Numbered from the stretch's first letter, positions 1-8,935 are shown. The stretch is DNA of 33,930 nucleotides from Caryophanales bacterium UBA782 (GCA_002296455.1 DBJG01000034.1:10797-44726); one strand, 5' to 3'. The notes: a model not told the origin generated them from the sequence alone. Numbers and translations: made by a program.

Positions 1-2
1 CT

Positions 3-2333
3 TATTACATCAAGGCAAGAATGTCTTCAACCGCCGATAAGCATAATTACGGGACCATCGCGTTCAAGTTCAAGACTTATGATCACGATACTCTTGACGA
101 AGCGGAAGTAATGGAATTCGGCAATGAAATCGCGATTCCGGAGATGGTGGACACCGATCACAAAGTTCTTCTCAAATATACAGCGACGGCAACGAAAGAA
201 GTGCTCTTTAATCGCATTAACATGTCGACGGCTGCTTATGGAACCCCATATATGAATTTGAAAGTCGTTGATGGGGAAGATGTGACGAAAGAATTGTTGA
301 AGCCATCAGGCACTTCCAACACCAATTCGTGCCTAAGTGTCGTTGAGGGCCATACCTACTACATCGAAGCCTATTCTAACTATGCCACCTCTCACTTCGA
401 AGCGGATAACTGGGTCAAACTTTCCTTCACGGATACCCCAGCTGGTTATTCTTTCGCTAGTGCGCTTGCTTATACCATTGGCGAAACCGCGACCGTCGAA
501 CCGGTGAATTTGACAATTGGTAGCTATGAAGGCGGTGCTTATTACACATTCACCGTTGCTAAAGACGGGCTATACACCTTGTCGACCAACGAAGGGTCTA
601 CTTCCTATAAGAACAAAGTCGTTATTTATAAAGAAGATAAGACCACAAAAGTATTCGAAAAGACCGCATCTTATAATTCCTCAGTGATTACCGAAGACAT
701 CACGCTAGAAGCGGGCACTTATTACATGAGCGTTGGTTATAGCGGCGCCTCAAAGAGTAGTTACGGCTACGAAAGTGGCACGAAAGTGACAGCGGATAAA
801 TGGGGGACGCTTACCTTCAGCTTAGTGGAAGTGCAAGCGGGGGACAAATTCAAATGTCCTCTTGCCATCACTCCAGCGCTTGACACTGATGTCGAACTCA
901 CTTCAACGGTATCTGGCCGTTTCTACTCGATTCAATCATCGGCTGATAACTACCTTATCATCGACGTCAGCGCTCTTCCTTCTGGAGTAAACGCAGAGAT
1001 TGTGAGCGAGTATTCCTCGCTTTACGTTCCAGTCAAAGGCAAAATCACCTTCAAGACTGTGGCAGATACTTCTTATGTGTTAAAACTCTCTGGCGCGGAT
1101 GGGACTGGCAATGTTCGCTTCTCTCGCCAAGACTCCGTGAAAAACGGCAGCAGCAAAGAAACTGCGCTTGATTTTGCGGGAACGGATGGAATCATGGATC
1201 TCACGGACTATGTGACGAGCCAAGCACAAAATAGCTTCTGGATTTCCTACACCGCAAGCGCAACGAACACTTATAAACTATTCTTCCAGTCCACGTTAGC
1301 CGGCGATGGCTCTAAGAATGGTGCGGACACGAACATCAAGAGCGTCGTTTCTAGTGATGGCACTGCGTTGACCGCTATTGAAAATCTCGGTGACGATCAA
1401 TTCAAACACCCTGAAACGAAAGGGAAATGGAGCGCCTATGCCGAATACGCATTCACTGCTGGCGAAACTTACTTCATCGAGATGAAAATTCCTGCTCTTA
1501 GTGCAGATCAATTCGACACTTTGAAATTTGGTATCGCTGAGAAACAAGTCGGAGATAGCTATGACGTTGCTAGCGATCTTGGTATGGTTGATAGCGCAAA
1601 AGATTCTCTGACCGCTCAATCCAGCGCGAACGGGTATTGGAATAAAATCACTCTTGCCGCTTCTGAGACATTGACCATTTCTTCAGAGGCGTTAGAGGCG
1701 GGAGCAGCAACCATCTCTTTCTACAAAGAAGGGGATTTGGCAACACCTGTTGCTACGATCTCGACGGGTGGCGATGCCGTTTCCTTCATCGCTTTCAAAG
1801 GAACGTATTATGTTTGTGTGAAAAATAACGATGAAGCATCTGCTTCTTCCGTTGTTGTCGCACTTCAACACAAAGAACTTCCGGATTACGATAAATCGAA
1901 TGTTGGCGGAATCAATTCCACGAGCGATACCGTTCTTGGAACAGGCGACATCGAGGAAGGTAAAGAGTGGGTTGATGCAAGCGCGGATACGGGCGTAACA
2001 GGATCACTTAAGTCCGGATGCACTGGGACAAACAATGGACGCAGCATTCTCACTTATACCTTCTATAAGGATGGCGAATTCTCCTTTGATTGGGCTTCCT
2101 CAGGCGAGAAGAACTACGATTATTTGCTCGTCAAGAAAAACGATGATGATATTGTTACCAAAACTGACAATCCAGCTCCAGTTGATACTGTCGCGGATTT
2201 AGAATGGCATAATCAAAAAATCACCGTGAAAGCGGGTGATGTTGTAGTTATCTCCTTCCGAAAAGACGGCTCTGGCAACAATGGCCTTGATACGGCGTAT
2301 TTGAAGAACATCGCCTTCACCGCAGCCGCCTAA
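3..2333 (+). CDS. Large surface protein with repeated PPC-like beta domains, 5'-truncated
   Basis: The reading frame is open to the left window edge. The codons before the ATG at 21 read YYIKAR, which matches a motif repeated inside the protein (HTYYIEAYS, GTYYMSVGY, GTYYVCVKN). The ATG at 21 is therefore probably internal and the N-terminus, with any signal peptide, lies outside the window. The visible ~776 residues hold several beta-rich units in which a 'GxTYYIxA' strand is followed by 'GDxxxxAxxL', resembling bacterial pre-peptidase C-terminal (PPC-type) domains. The last ~110 residues differ: SSGEKNYDYLLV, then WHNQKITVKAGD, then KDGSGNNGLDTAYL, a pattern of extracellular beta-sandwich modules. 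There are no cysteines or catalytic motifs I can point to. Likely a secreted or surface-anchored adhesin or binding protein; exact role unknown. A terminator follows 17 nt after the stop. Confidence 0.75.
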   Translation, partial: YYIKARMSSTADKHNYGTIAFKFKTYDHDTLDEAEVMEFGNEIAIPEMVDTDHKVLLKYTATATKEVLFNRINMSTAAYGTPYMNLKVVDGEDVTKELLKPSGTSNTNSCLSVVEGHTYYIEAYSNYATSHFEADNWVKLSFTDTPAGYSFASALAYTIGETATVEPVNLTIGSYEGGAYYTFTVAKDGLYTLSTNEGSTSYKNKVVIYKEDKTTKVFEKTASYNSSVITEDITLEAGTYYMSVGYSGASKSSYGYESGTKVTADKWGTLTFSLVEVQAGDKFKCPLAITPALDTDVELTSTVSGRFYSIQSSADNYLIIDVSALPSGVNAEIVSEYSSLYVPVKGKITFKTVADTSYVLKLSGADGTGNVRFSRQDSVKNGSSKETALDFAGTDGIMDLTDYVTSQAQNSFWISYTASATNTYKLFFQSTLAGDGSKNGADTNIKSVVSSDGTALTAIENLGDDQFKHPETKGKWSAYAEYAFTAGETYFIEMKIPALSADQFDTLKFGIAEKQVGDSYDVASDLGMVDSAKDSLTAQSSANGYWNKITLAASETLTISSEALEAGAATISFYKEGDLATPVATISTGGDAVSFIAFKGTYYVCVKNNDEASASSVVVALQHKELPDYDKSNVGGINSTSDTVLGTGDIEEGKEWVDASADTGVTGSLKSGCTGTNNGRSILTYTFYKDGEFSFDWASSGEKNYDYLLVKKNDDDIVTKTDNPAPVDTVADLEWHNQKITVKAGDVVVISFRKDGSGNNGLDTAYLKNIAFTAAA

Positions 2334-2350
2334 TTCGTTTTCAAAGATAG

Positions 2351-2380
2351 ACCCAGGTTTAGTCCTGGGTTTTCTTTTTG
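2351..2380 (+). terminator. Rho-independent terminator
   Basis: Perfect stem ACCCAGG/CCTGGGT with a 6-nt loop, followed by TTTTCTTTTT. It ends the truncated surface-protein gene. Confidence 0.85.
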
Positions 2381-2462
2381 CATTTTTGTTTAAGAATGCA
2401 AAAAAGGGGGTGATCGTGCTCTTTATCGTTTTTATAAGTTCACCATATAGCGAGAACGGAGG

Positions 2463-2494
2463 CAAACAAAAAAGCGGGGCATGGTGCCTCGCTT
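2463..2494 (-). terminator. Rho-independent terminator of the minus-strand lipoprotein operon
   Basis: On the minus strand AAAGCGAGGC pairs with GCCCCGCTTT (one G-T wobble), followed by TTTTTTGTTTG. It lies 20 nt past the stop of the gene at 2514 and faces the plus-strand terminator at 2351, as expected for convergent units. Confidence 0.85.
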
Positions 2495-2513
2495 TCCTTT
2501 GATACATGATAAA

Positions 2514-3629
2514 TCAACTATTGGTGTTTTCCGTGAAATCGGCTGGGTTGAAACGCGTGCCAGAATAGTCTATGTATTCGCCATAATTCCAAGAGCATGT
2601 CTCTGAGGAAACGCTGATATAATAAGGACCTTCACTTAAGGCAAAGGAATAACTCATTTGCACGATCGCCCGATTGATTTTCCCGTTTAAGAAGCTGATG
2701 GTTGCGGTGGTGCTATAAGATTGCGTAATCCAACCATATTGTTCGTTTTTGTAATAAGTCTCATAAGCGACGGCAAACGAATAGGATTCTTTAGAAAGAG
2801 AGAAGGCGCTAGGATCGAAGGCCATTTCCGCGCTATAATCGCCCACGAATTCTTCTGTTTCGCTCGTGGAAGAAGAGCTATCATCCTCCCCATAAGGGAC
2901 GCGAATCTTATTTGGGTTATTCAAAAGTTTAAGGAGCGCCTTCAAATCTGCGCCATATAGATTCATAAAATCGACGTTTAGAAAATTGTCGATCTGCGTC
3001 GCGTCGAAGGCGGTAGTAACCTTAGAACTTCCGCTTTCGTTCCCATAGTCTTTCAATAAACTATAGAAAGAGGTGTTGTCATATTGATATTGCTGCTCCG
3101 CCAAAACGTCTTTGGAAGTATCGCTTTCGTAATATTTCGCGATGGTGATGTCTTTGTAGCGGGTGATATCTCTTTCTTGATAATAAGAAAGTGGCGACTC
3201 TTGAAATTGTGGGTAATATTCCACCTGCTTTTGTTTGGCGTAGGCGTGGTTTGCACCGCTTGAGACAGATGTTAAAGAATCCACGAGCATACCGAGTTTC
3301 GTAGCGTCACTAACTTCTGAAATAGGCGTCCAAGAAGCATATAAATCAATGTCTTTGTTGAGCGTTTTACCAAAGTCAGCATAGACGTTTTGATTTTCTT
3401 GGTCTATGGTCCAATTCGCAAACACGAAGCCTTCACGAGTCGGATTCGTCGGCGCTTCTAGTTTCGCATCGAGATTGACGACAAGGGATAAATACGCCTC
3501 ATTTTCCGTTTCGTAATTAAGATGAAATGTGGCAACGTGGTAATTCACGGAGGGGTTATTTCCCCCTCCGCAGCTCGTTAATGCGAGCAAAGATGTGGCA
3601 ACTGATAATAGGATTAGATTTCGTTTCAT
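2514..3629 (-). CDS. Lipoprotein with one InlB-type B-repeat
   Basis: 371 aa. A signal peptide ends in the lipobox ALTSC with Cys20, so it should be a lipid-anchored extracytoplasmic protein. Residues ~32-101 form one InlB B-repeat (Flg_new/Listeria-Bacteroides type): beta strand, then PTREGFVFANW, then DIDLYASW. The remaining ~270 residues are a Tyr/Ser-rich beta domain that I do not recognise; a Ser-rich stretch near the middle may be a linker. It is the last gene of its operon: its ATG is 3 nt past the stop of the 1108-aa leucine-rich-repeat gene, and its GGAG ribosome site lies inside that gene's last codons, so translational coupling is likely. The stop codon is TGA and a terminator follows. 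Probably an accessory surface protein; function unknown. Confidence 0.85.
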   Translation of the reverse strand: MKRNLILLSVATSLLALTSCGGGNNPSVNYHVATFHLNYETENEAYLSLVVNLDAKLEAPTNPTREGFVFANWTIDQENQNVYADFGKTLNKDIDLYASWTPISEVSDATKLGMLVDSLTSVSSGANHAYAKQKQVEYYPQFQESPLSYYQERDITRYKDITIAKYYESDTSKDVLAEQQYQYDNTSFYSLLKDYGNESGSSKVTTAFDATQIDNFLNVDFMNLYGADLKALLKLLNNPNKIRVPYGEDDSSSSTSETEEFVGDYSAEMAFDPSAFSLSKESYSFAVAYETYYKNEQYGWITQSYSTTATISFLNGKINRAIVQMSYSFALSEGPYYISVSSETCSWNYGEYIDYSGTRFNPADFTENTNS

Positions 3630-3632
3630 ATT

Positions 3633-6600
3633 TTACTCCGCGACATAAGTGACGGCCGCATAGCAACTATTCAGATATTCGTCATCGAAAGCGATTGCTG
3701 CGGCTTCTTGGCTCTTATGAATCTTGATTTGTTGAGAAGAAGACCATCCACGGAAGGCGCTCGCTCCGATATTCGTGACGGAAGCAGGGATGTCGAGCAA
3801 ACGAACGCTCGTTGAGTCCATAAATGCGCATTCTCCGATTGAAAGGAGGCCGCTTGGCAGATTGACCACTTTGGCAGTTGTGCCAGCCATCGCATAATCA
3901 TCAATGTATTTGACGGTAGAAGGTAAGCTGATATTGGTGCCATCTTGCTTGCCTAAGTAAGCAATGAGATGCTCTTTGGTTATGTCCATAAGGAAGCCGC
4001 CTTCTAAAGCGAAGCTCGCGTTTCCTTCTTCCAAGGTGAAGCTACTTACTTTTGTATCGCCAAAGGCATTCGCCCCAATAGAAGTGAGGGTCTTTGGAAG
4101 AGCGATGTCCCCTGTTAGGTTGCGGCAGCGGACAAACGCTTCCGCACCGATGCTCTTTAATCCTTTCCCAAGGGTGAGATTTGTGAGTTTCATATTGCTG
4201 GAGAAGGCGGATTCGCCAATGGTTTCCAAAGAATCAGGCAAAGTGACACTTGTCATATCAAGCATGCAGAAGGCGTCTTTGCCAATTGTTTTAAGCTTGC
4301 TACCTGCCTCGAATTCAAGCTTGCTCACTTTGTTGGTGAAACAGAATGCCGCTTCACCGATTTCGGTGACAGAAGCCGGAATGAAGAGCGTCCAATCCGT
4401 ATTGTCGCTTGATTTCACCGCGCTCTCGAAAGCGCCTTCGCCGATTTTCTTCAGTCCGCTTGGGAGCGTGATTTTTGTAATCTCTTTGCAACCATAGAAA
4501 GCGTAAGGGGCGATTTCTTCCGTAGCACTGTTCATAGTGAGTTCGCCAACTAAGCCATTCGTAATCGCAAAGAGCAGTTTTTTATGATCGGCGGTATAAA
4601 GGACGGAAGCATCGTCGATTTCAATCGTGGTGGCGCCAGTCTTTTTGCTGATACGTGACAAAGAGGAGGCGCTATCGAAGACAGCGGTGCCCATTTCTTG
4701 GATATTACCGAATTTGACGCTGGTGAGTTTGGTTTGATTTGCAAACGCACGGCTTCCGATTTTCTTTAATGAAAGTGGGAAGTCTAGCGTTCGAATGGAG
4801 CCAGCCTGAGCAACGGCAATTTCCTCATCGCCAGTATAAGCGCTGATATAGAAAGCGGCAGCACCGATTTCTTCTAGGCCTTCGGCGAAATTGATAGTCG
4901 CTAGCTTCGTGCAGTTATAGAAGACGCTATCATCGATGGTGACGATGTTGGACGGAATATTGATTTGAGTCAAACCCGTCTCGCTTAACGAATAGCGGGG
5001 GAGTCTTGTGAGTCCAGTTCCGATGGTGAAATTCGTCATATATGTGCAGCCAGAGAAGCAATCTTCACCCATCGTGAGCACGCTATTTGGCATTACAAAT
5101 TCACTTAATTTATACACTTCACGGAAAGATTCTTTTCCTAAGGAAGTGACGGTATTAGGAAGTGTGATGCTTTCCACGAATTTATTGCAGTAGAAAGCAT
5201 AATCTGCGATTTGCGTGACACCAGTAGGAACTTCGATGGAAGTAGAATCAGTGCGGTTAGCTGGGCTATAAACTAAAATCTTCCCATCTGCCGAATAAAG
5301 GGTGTTATTGACGACTTTGTAATAGTCGTTTGCGCCCGTTCCAGCGATGGCGATTTCCATAATGCCTTGCGCATACGCGGCAAAGCCAGGCTCCACGAGT
5401 GTAATACCGGCCGGAAGTGTGATTTTGGTAATCGCGCTGCAGTTAGAGAAAGCACGCTCACGAATGATCTTTACGCTGGAAGGAATGACGAGTTCATTCT
5501 TGAAATATTGGCCGAAGAAGGCGGCATAACCGATTTCTTCAACGCCGCTTCCCCAACTAACTTGCTGGAGGACTCCTTCTGAAGAAGAAGCGACATAAGC
5601 AAAGGCGTAATCGCCGATCTTCTTAAGAGAGTTCGGGAAACTGATGGAAGTGAAGGAACTATTATTGATGCCATAGAAAGCGCGGTTTCCGATTTCAACT
5701 AGCCCCTCAGGGAGATTCACGCCGGTGATGCCTTCATCCCCTTGTCCATAGAAAGCGTAATCGCCGATTTTCGTGACGCCAGAAGGAACGTCAAAAGTGC
5801 TTTGGGTGTTCTTTGGTGGGCAATAGACAAGCGTATTGCCATCGCGAGAATAAAGAACACCATTCTCGGATTTATAAGCGATGTTCGAACCGCTTACGAG
5901 AATTGTCGAGAGTTTTCTTGCGCCTAAGAACGCGCGTGGGTCGATAGAAGTGACGCTATCGGGGATATTCACTTGAATCAAGCTGATTCTGCTTTGGAAA
6001 GCCGTTTCCCCAATCGCGGTGACCTTTTTGCCACCAATACTGCTAGGAATATCAGCAAGAGCGCTATTGATATTCAATAAGCCGGTGATGGTAAGGGTGC
6101 CATCCTCGTTTGTTTTAAATTTGAAATTGAATGCGGACTTGTCGAACAAAGCGATGATGGTGTGACCATTGAGTTCATCCGCACGGACAATGCCGGTCCA
6201 AGGCTTGCTTTCTTGGCCATCGATATACCACCCTTTGAATGAATAACCTTCTTTGGAAGGAATATCAAGACGTGGGGAATCCCCCTCGAAAGTATCAACC
6301 GTATAACTTTCGCCGCCATTGCCTGGATTGATAGTAATGGTGACTTTTTCGTCTTCGTTGACACTCCATTTCGCAATAAGGGTAAGGTCTTTATAAACCG
6401 GGGTATTGAAATCCCATTTCGCGCTTCCTGCATACCAGCCTAAGAAATTGCAGTGCGTTTTGACTGGATCGCCTGGATCAAGCGCCCAACTTCCTTGATC
6501 GATGGTTTGCGGGGTGACGGTCGCATCACCATTGCTCATAATGCCGCCATTCAAATCGAAGCTGACAGTGACTTTGTTGACGTTGTCGCCTTCTTTCGTT

Positions 6601-6959
6601 TTGACCCAATAGCCGTTTTGCTTGGTATATTCGTTACCAGTGCTTGTGTCGGTATAGGTATCTCCGTTTTTTCCAATGGAATTATCTGGCACTCCAGCCC
6701 CCTCAAAATGGTTGGAATCTGTGTTTTTTACCCAAGCTCCATTGATTTTGGTGTAATTCACGTTCGTCGCGGTATCGGTATAGGTGTCCCCGTCTTGCCC
6801 TAGCGTTGTGGCTGGCTCGCCCTCTCCCTGGAAGTGAGCCGATACGCGACTTGCCTCAGAGGAATTGTTATTGCCATTTCCTCCGCAGCTTGCTAGCGAC
6901 AATCCGCCGAGTAAGGCGACTGCCGCAAGAACGAGTTTCATTGATTTTCCGTTTTTCAT
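3633..6959 (-). CDS. BspA-type leucine-rich-repeat surface lipoprotein
   Basis: 1108 aa with several modules visible. (1) Lipoprotein signal peptide, LASC at Cys25. (2) Two ~38-residue tandem units, ~42-79 and ~84-121, each with GDTYTDT and ending NGxWVK, like glycine-rich units in tail-fibre and adhesin proteins. (3) Two InlB B-repeats, ~130-199 (NFLGWYAGS, LTLIAKW) and ~206-272 (GYSFKGWYIDG). (4) From ~290 to the C-terminus, a long run of BspA/LRR_5 repeats of the form 'IGExAFxxCxxLTxITLPxSVTxI'. BspA-type proteins are known as surface adhesins binding host or extracellular ligands; that role is inferred here. It is the middle gene of a three-gene operon, 25 nt after the upstream stop, with AGGAAAGGAAAA ten nt before the ATG. 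An internal ATG at residue 7 is a less likely start because it sits farther from that site. Confidence 0.92.
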   Translation of the reverse strand: MKNGKSMKLVLAAVALLGGLSLASCGGNGNNNSSEASRVSAHFQGEGEPATTLGQDGDTYTDTATNVNYTKINGAWVKNTDSNHFEGAGVPDNSIGKNGDTYTDTSTGNEYTKQNGYWVKTKEGDNVNKVTVSFDLNGGIMSNGDATVTPQTIDQGSWALDPGDPVKTHCNFLGWYAGSAKWDFNTPVYKDLTLIAKWSVNEDEKVTITINPGNGGESYTVDTFEGDSPRLDIPSKEGYSFKGWYIDGQESKPWTGIVRADELNGHTIIALFDKSAFNFKFKTNEDGTLTITGLLNINSALADIPSSIGGKKVTAIGETAFQSRISLIQVNIPDSVTSIDPRAFLGARKLSTILVSGSNIAYKSENGVLYSRDGNTLVYCPPKNTQSTFDVPSGVTKIGDYAFYGQGDEGITGVNLPEGLVEIGNRAFYGINNSSFTSISFPNSLKKIGDYAFAYVASSSEGVLQQVSWGSGVEEIGYAAFFGQYFKNELVIPSSVKIIRERAFSNCSAITKITLPAGITLVEPGFAAYAQGIMEIAIAGTGANDYYKVVNNTLYSADGKILVYSPANRTDSTSIEVPTGVTQIADYAFYCNKFVESITLPNTVTSLGKESFREVYKLSEFVMPNSVLTMGEDCFSGCTYMTNFTIGTGLTRLPRYSLSETGLTQINIPSNIVTIDDSVFYNCTKLATINFAEGLEEIGAAAFYISAYTGDEEIAVAQAGSIRTLDFPLSLKKIGSRAFANQTKLTSVKFGNIQEMGTAVFDSASSLSRISKKTGATTIEIDDASVLYTADHKKLLFAITNGLVGELTMNSATEEIAPYAFYGCKEITKITLPSGLKKIGEGAFESAVKSSDNTDWTLFIPASVTEIGEAAFCFTNKVSKLEFEAGSKLKTIGKDAFCMLDMTSVTLPDSLETIGESAFSSNMKLTNLTLGKGLKSIGAEAFVRCRNLTGDIALPKTLTSIGANAFGDTKVSSFTLEEGNASFALEGGFLMDITKEHLIAYLGKQDGTNISLPSTVKYIDDYAMAGTTAKVVNLPSGLLSIGECAFMDSTSVRLLDIPASVTNIGASAFRGWSSSQQIKIHKSQEAAAIAFDDEYLNSCYAAVTYVAE

Positions 6960-6979
6960 GATATGTGTTTTCCTTTCCT
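6960..6979 (-). promoter_or_regulatory. Ribosome binding leader shared with the gene at 20135
   Basis: Minus strand AGGAAAGGAAAACACATATC directly precedes the ATG. The leader at 20136-20155 differs only by two C-to-T changes (18/20 identical). Confidence 0.7.
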
Positions 6980-6984
6980 GATTA

Positions 6985-8724
6985 TTAGAAGCGCGTGAAT
7001 GTTTGGTTTACCGTGGAGAAGTCATTAAACGCGTTTACGTCGATTGATAATGATATGGCTTCTCCGTCTTTGATAGTGAATGTGAGCGTATAGGTTTTTT
7101 CTCTTTCACTATCGGTAGCGACCATTTTGTTCGTACTTTGATCGAACGTATAAGGCAAGTTGGTGAACTGATAGCTGCCCATCTTGCTCCAATCGCCACC
7201 CTTTTGCCATTCAGGCGTTCCTTTGCTTTCATAGGCTTTGCGAACGGGGCGACGCGCATCGTAATAATCTCCGCCTCCATCGTCAAAGGAGTTCATATAG
7301 ACGATGATATCGAGCGTTTCCGTTTCCGGGTGAATGGTGATTTCTTCCAGATACTTATAGGAGTAGTAGTAATCGCCTCTCCAACTCTTTTCTTCGTAAT
7401 AATAGATGGTATCACCGCTCCAATAAGAGTTCGCTTCGACGTCTATTGCTTTGCTTGTGACTTTAATGGTTGCATCACTTGTAAGACCCTTAAACGAATA
7501 TTTGCCGGTTTCGTTAGGTAGTAGCAAGGAGATGCTTCCATCCCCCTTCACAAGCTGGACCTTGTCGGCTTTATATCCTTCTTTGAAGACAATGGAGAAG
7601 GTGATTTCGTCCGAAGTGGAATAGTAATCTTTTGAGTTATCAATTGTGATGGAATCAACATTGTCATCCTTTTCTGTCTTTACCGCGTAACGTTTGTCGG
7701 CATTGACGATGACATAGACGTTTTTCTCTGGCATCGTGAAGGTGTAAACATCATCATTTTGATAGCAATTCACGGCACCCGTGCCCGTTTTTCCGCTGAA
7801 ATCGAAGTTCGTCCATAGGCTTACGCTGCGGAATAAATAGGAAGGATCGGTTTGCTCAATACGGAAGGAGACGCTTGCTCCAGGAGCGGCTTTACTTCCA
7901 CCTTCCGTGTAACGGATAACGAATCCGTTATTAACCGAACTAGGGAAATTGATTTCATATAGGCGTCCCGTTTCCACGTTGATGACAACGTTTGCTGCTG
8001 GCATTTGGAAGGCATAGATATTATTTTCTAGCGCCAAATCCGCTTCCACGGAAATGCCATCTTGGTCAACATAAGTGACGGATATAGAGGTTACGCCGTA
8101 ATTTACATCCGGGAAGACTTGAAATTTGACTTCGCTTCCCTCTGCGAGTCCTTTGTTGCGGTCATTTTCTTCAAGCCCGATATAACTGAGCGTCGCGTTT
8201 TGGACATTTTCCGTGATGTGATATTTCTTGATGGCTTCCTCACCAGTGATGACAAGGGTGGAGTCTTGTTCCGGCATGAGGAAGGAATACTCTTTTTCGC
8301 TAGTGGGGGTAAGGAGGGAACCATTGAGCAATACTTTGACGTCGATGAGTTCATTTTCATCGTAGTCGATGGTGAAACTTACGGTCGCGCCCGCTTGATA
8401 TCTCTGTTTGAGACCTTTCGCGTTGACTTTCGGATTGAAATTCATTTTCAATTCGTAATATTTCGCAACGCTTTCGCTAGATGAAGATTGTTCCTTTGAC
8501 GCTTCTACGGAACTCGAACCAGATTCAGAAACCCCATTCGATCCCGAGGAAGAGCTGTCGTTCGTTGACGTTACTGTATTATTTTTGGATGAGGAGGCGA
8601 CTTCGCTTGAAACAACCGTCCCTGATGACTGATTGTTTGAAGAGATATCACTACTAGTAATTGGTGATGAGCAGCCCGTTAATAGCAATAGTGTGGACAG
8701 CAACAATAGAGGCTTATTTTTCAT
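6985..8724 (-). CDS. Lipoprotein with four 'FxMP' beta repeats
   Basis: 579 aa from the chosen start. An upstream in-frame ATG at 8790 would add 22 residues before the hydrophobic signal and is rejected: from 8724 the protein starts MKNKPLLLL with lipobox LLTGC (Cys18), as in the neighbouring lipoproteins. Residues ~19-75 are a Ser-rich linker. Four ~75-90-residue repeats follow, each with 'G(A/S)xVxF' in the middle and ending in YSFLMP, YAFQMP, YTFTMP or (diverged) KYSFKG plus a final beta strand. They resemble the divergent InlB B-repeat class. The last ~150 residues form a distinct aromatic and Asp-rich domain (SFDDGGGDYYDARRP) that I do not recognise. First gene of the minus-strand operon running to 2514. 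Probably a surface binding protein; ligand unknown. Confidence 0.85.
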   Translation of the reverse strand: MKNKPLLLLSTLLLLTGCSSPITSSDISSNNQSSGTVVSSEVASSSKNNTVTSTNDSSSSGSNGVSESGSSSVEASKEQSSSSESVAKYYELKMNFNPKVNAKGLKQRYQAGATVSFTIDYDENELIDVKVLLNGSLLTPTSEKEYSFLMPEQDSTLVITGEEAIKKYHITENVQNATLSYIGLEENDRNKGLAEGSEVKFQVFPDVNYGVTSISVTYVDQDGISVEADLALENNIYAFQMPAANVVINVETGRLYEINFPSSVNNGFVIRYTEGGSKAAPGASVSFRIEQTDPSYLFRSVSLWTNFDFSGKTGTGAVNCYQNDDVYTFTMPEKNVYVIVNADKRYAVKTEKDDNVDSITIDNSKDYYSTSDEITFSIVFKEGYKADKVQLVKGDGSISLLLPNETGKYSFKGLTSDATIKVTSKAIDVEANSYWSGDTIYYYEEKSWRGDYYYSYKYLEEITIHPETETLDIIVYMNSFDDGGGDYYDARRPVRKAYESKGTPEWQKGGDWSKMGSYQFTNLPYTFDQSTNKMVATDSEREKTYTLTFTIKDGEAISLSIDVNAFNDFSTVNQTFTRF

Positions 8725-8729
8725 TTTCC

Positions 8730-8745
8730 TTACATTTTCCCTCCT
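8730..8745 (-). promoter_or_regulatory. Strong ribosome site facing a start-stop ATGTAA before the true start
   Basis: Minus strand reads AGGAGGGAAAATGTAA and then GGAAA plus the gene's ATG. The best Shine-Dalgarno site is 4 nt before an ATG followed at once by TAA; the real start is 15 nt from it and has only AAGG close by. Confidence 0.5.
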
Positions 8746-8766
8746 GTTTTTATGGATTATTGACGT

Positions 8767-8789
8767 TACATTTAACGCGTGTACGCGCA
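8767..8789 (-). promoter_or_regulatory. GC-rich motif shared with 22313-22335 (candidate operator)
   Basis: Minus-strand sequence containing TGCGCGTACACGCGTTAA, with an inner inverted repeat CGCGT/ACGCG. It matches the sequence before the gene at 22275 in 17 of 23 positions, and all six differences are transitions. It sits 43 nt before the start codon and just after the predicted transcription start. No regulator is known. Confidence 0.45.
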
Positions 8790-8799
8790 ATAATGCCTA

Positions 8800-8827
8800 A
8801 GTATGTCTTAAGACTTTTATTTTTCAA
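8800..8827 (-). promoter_or_regulatory. Candidate promoter of the minus-strand lipoprotein operon
   Basis: TTGAAA (8827-8822), a 16-nt spacer, then CATACT (8805-8800). A perfect palindrome GTCTTAAGAC (8805-8814) overlaps the spacer and -10. The rest of the 246-nt divergent region (8725-8970) is AT-rich, with nothing further recognised apart from the inverted repeat at 8936. Confidence 0.4.
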
Positions 8828-8935
8828 TGATTAGTTTTGCAAATTACAAATTATTTTGTGTTTTTCGATATCTAGGGGCAAATAACAAAAAGAATGCTTG
8901 AAGTCTTTCTCTTTTTTGCTAGTTTCTCCCATATA

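Noticed and set aside
2499..2516. TGA as tryptophan codon (Mycoplasma-type code)
   Set aside because: TGA ends the genes at 2514, 15127, 26791 and 30359, two of them in ATGA start/stop overlaps and one just before a terminator; all tryptophans read are TGG.
3964..4497. 177-codon open frame on the plus strand
   Set aside because: Antisense to the repeated leucine-rich-repeat coding sequence; its own repeats only mirror those.
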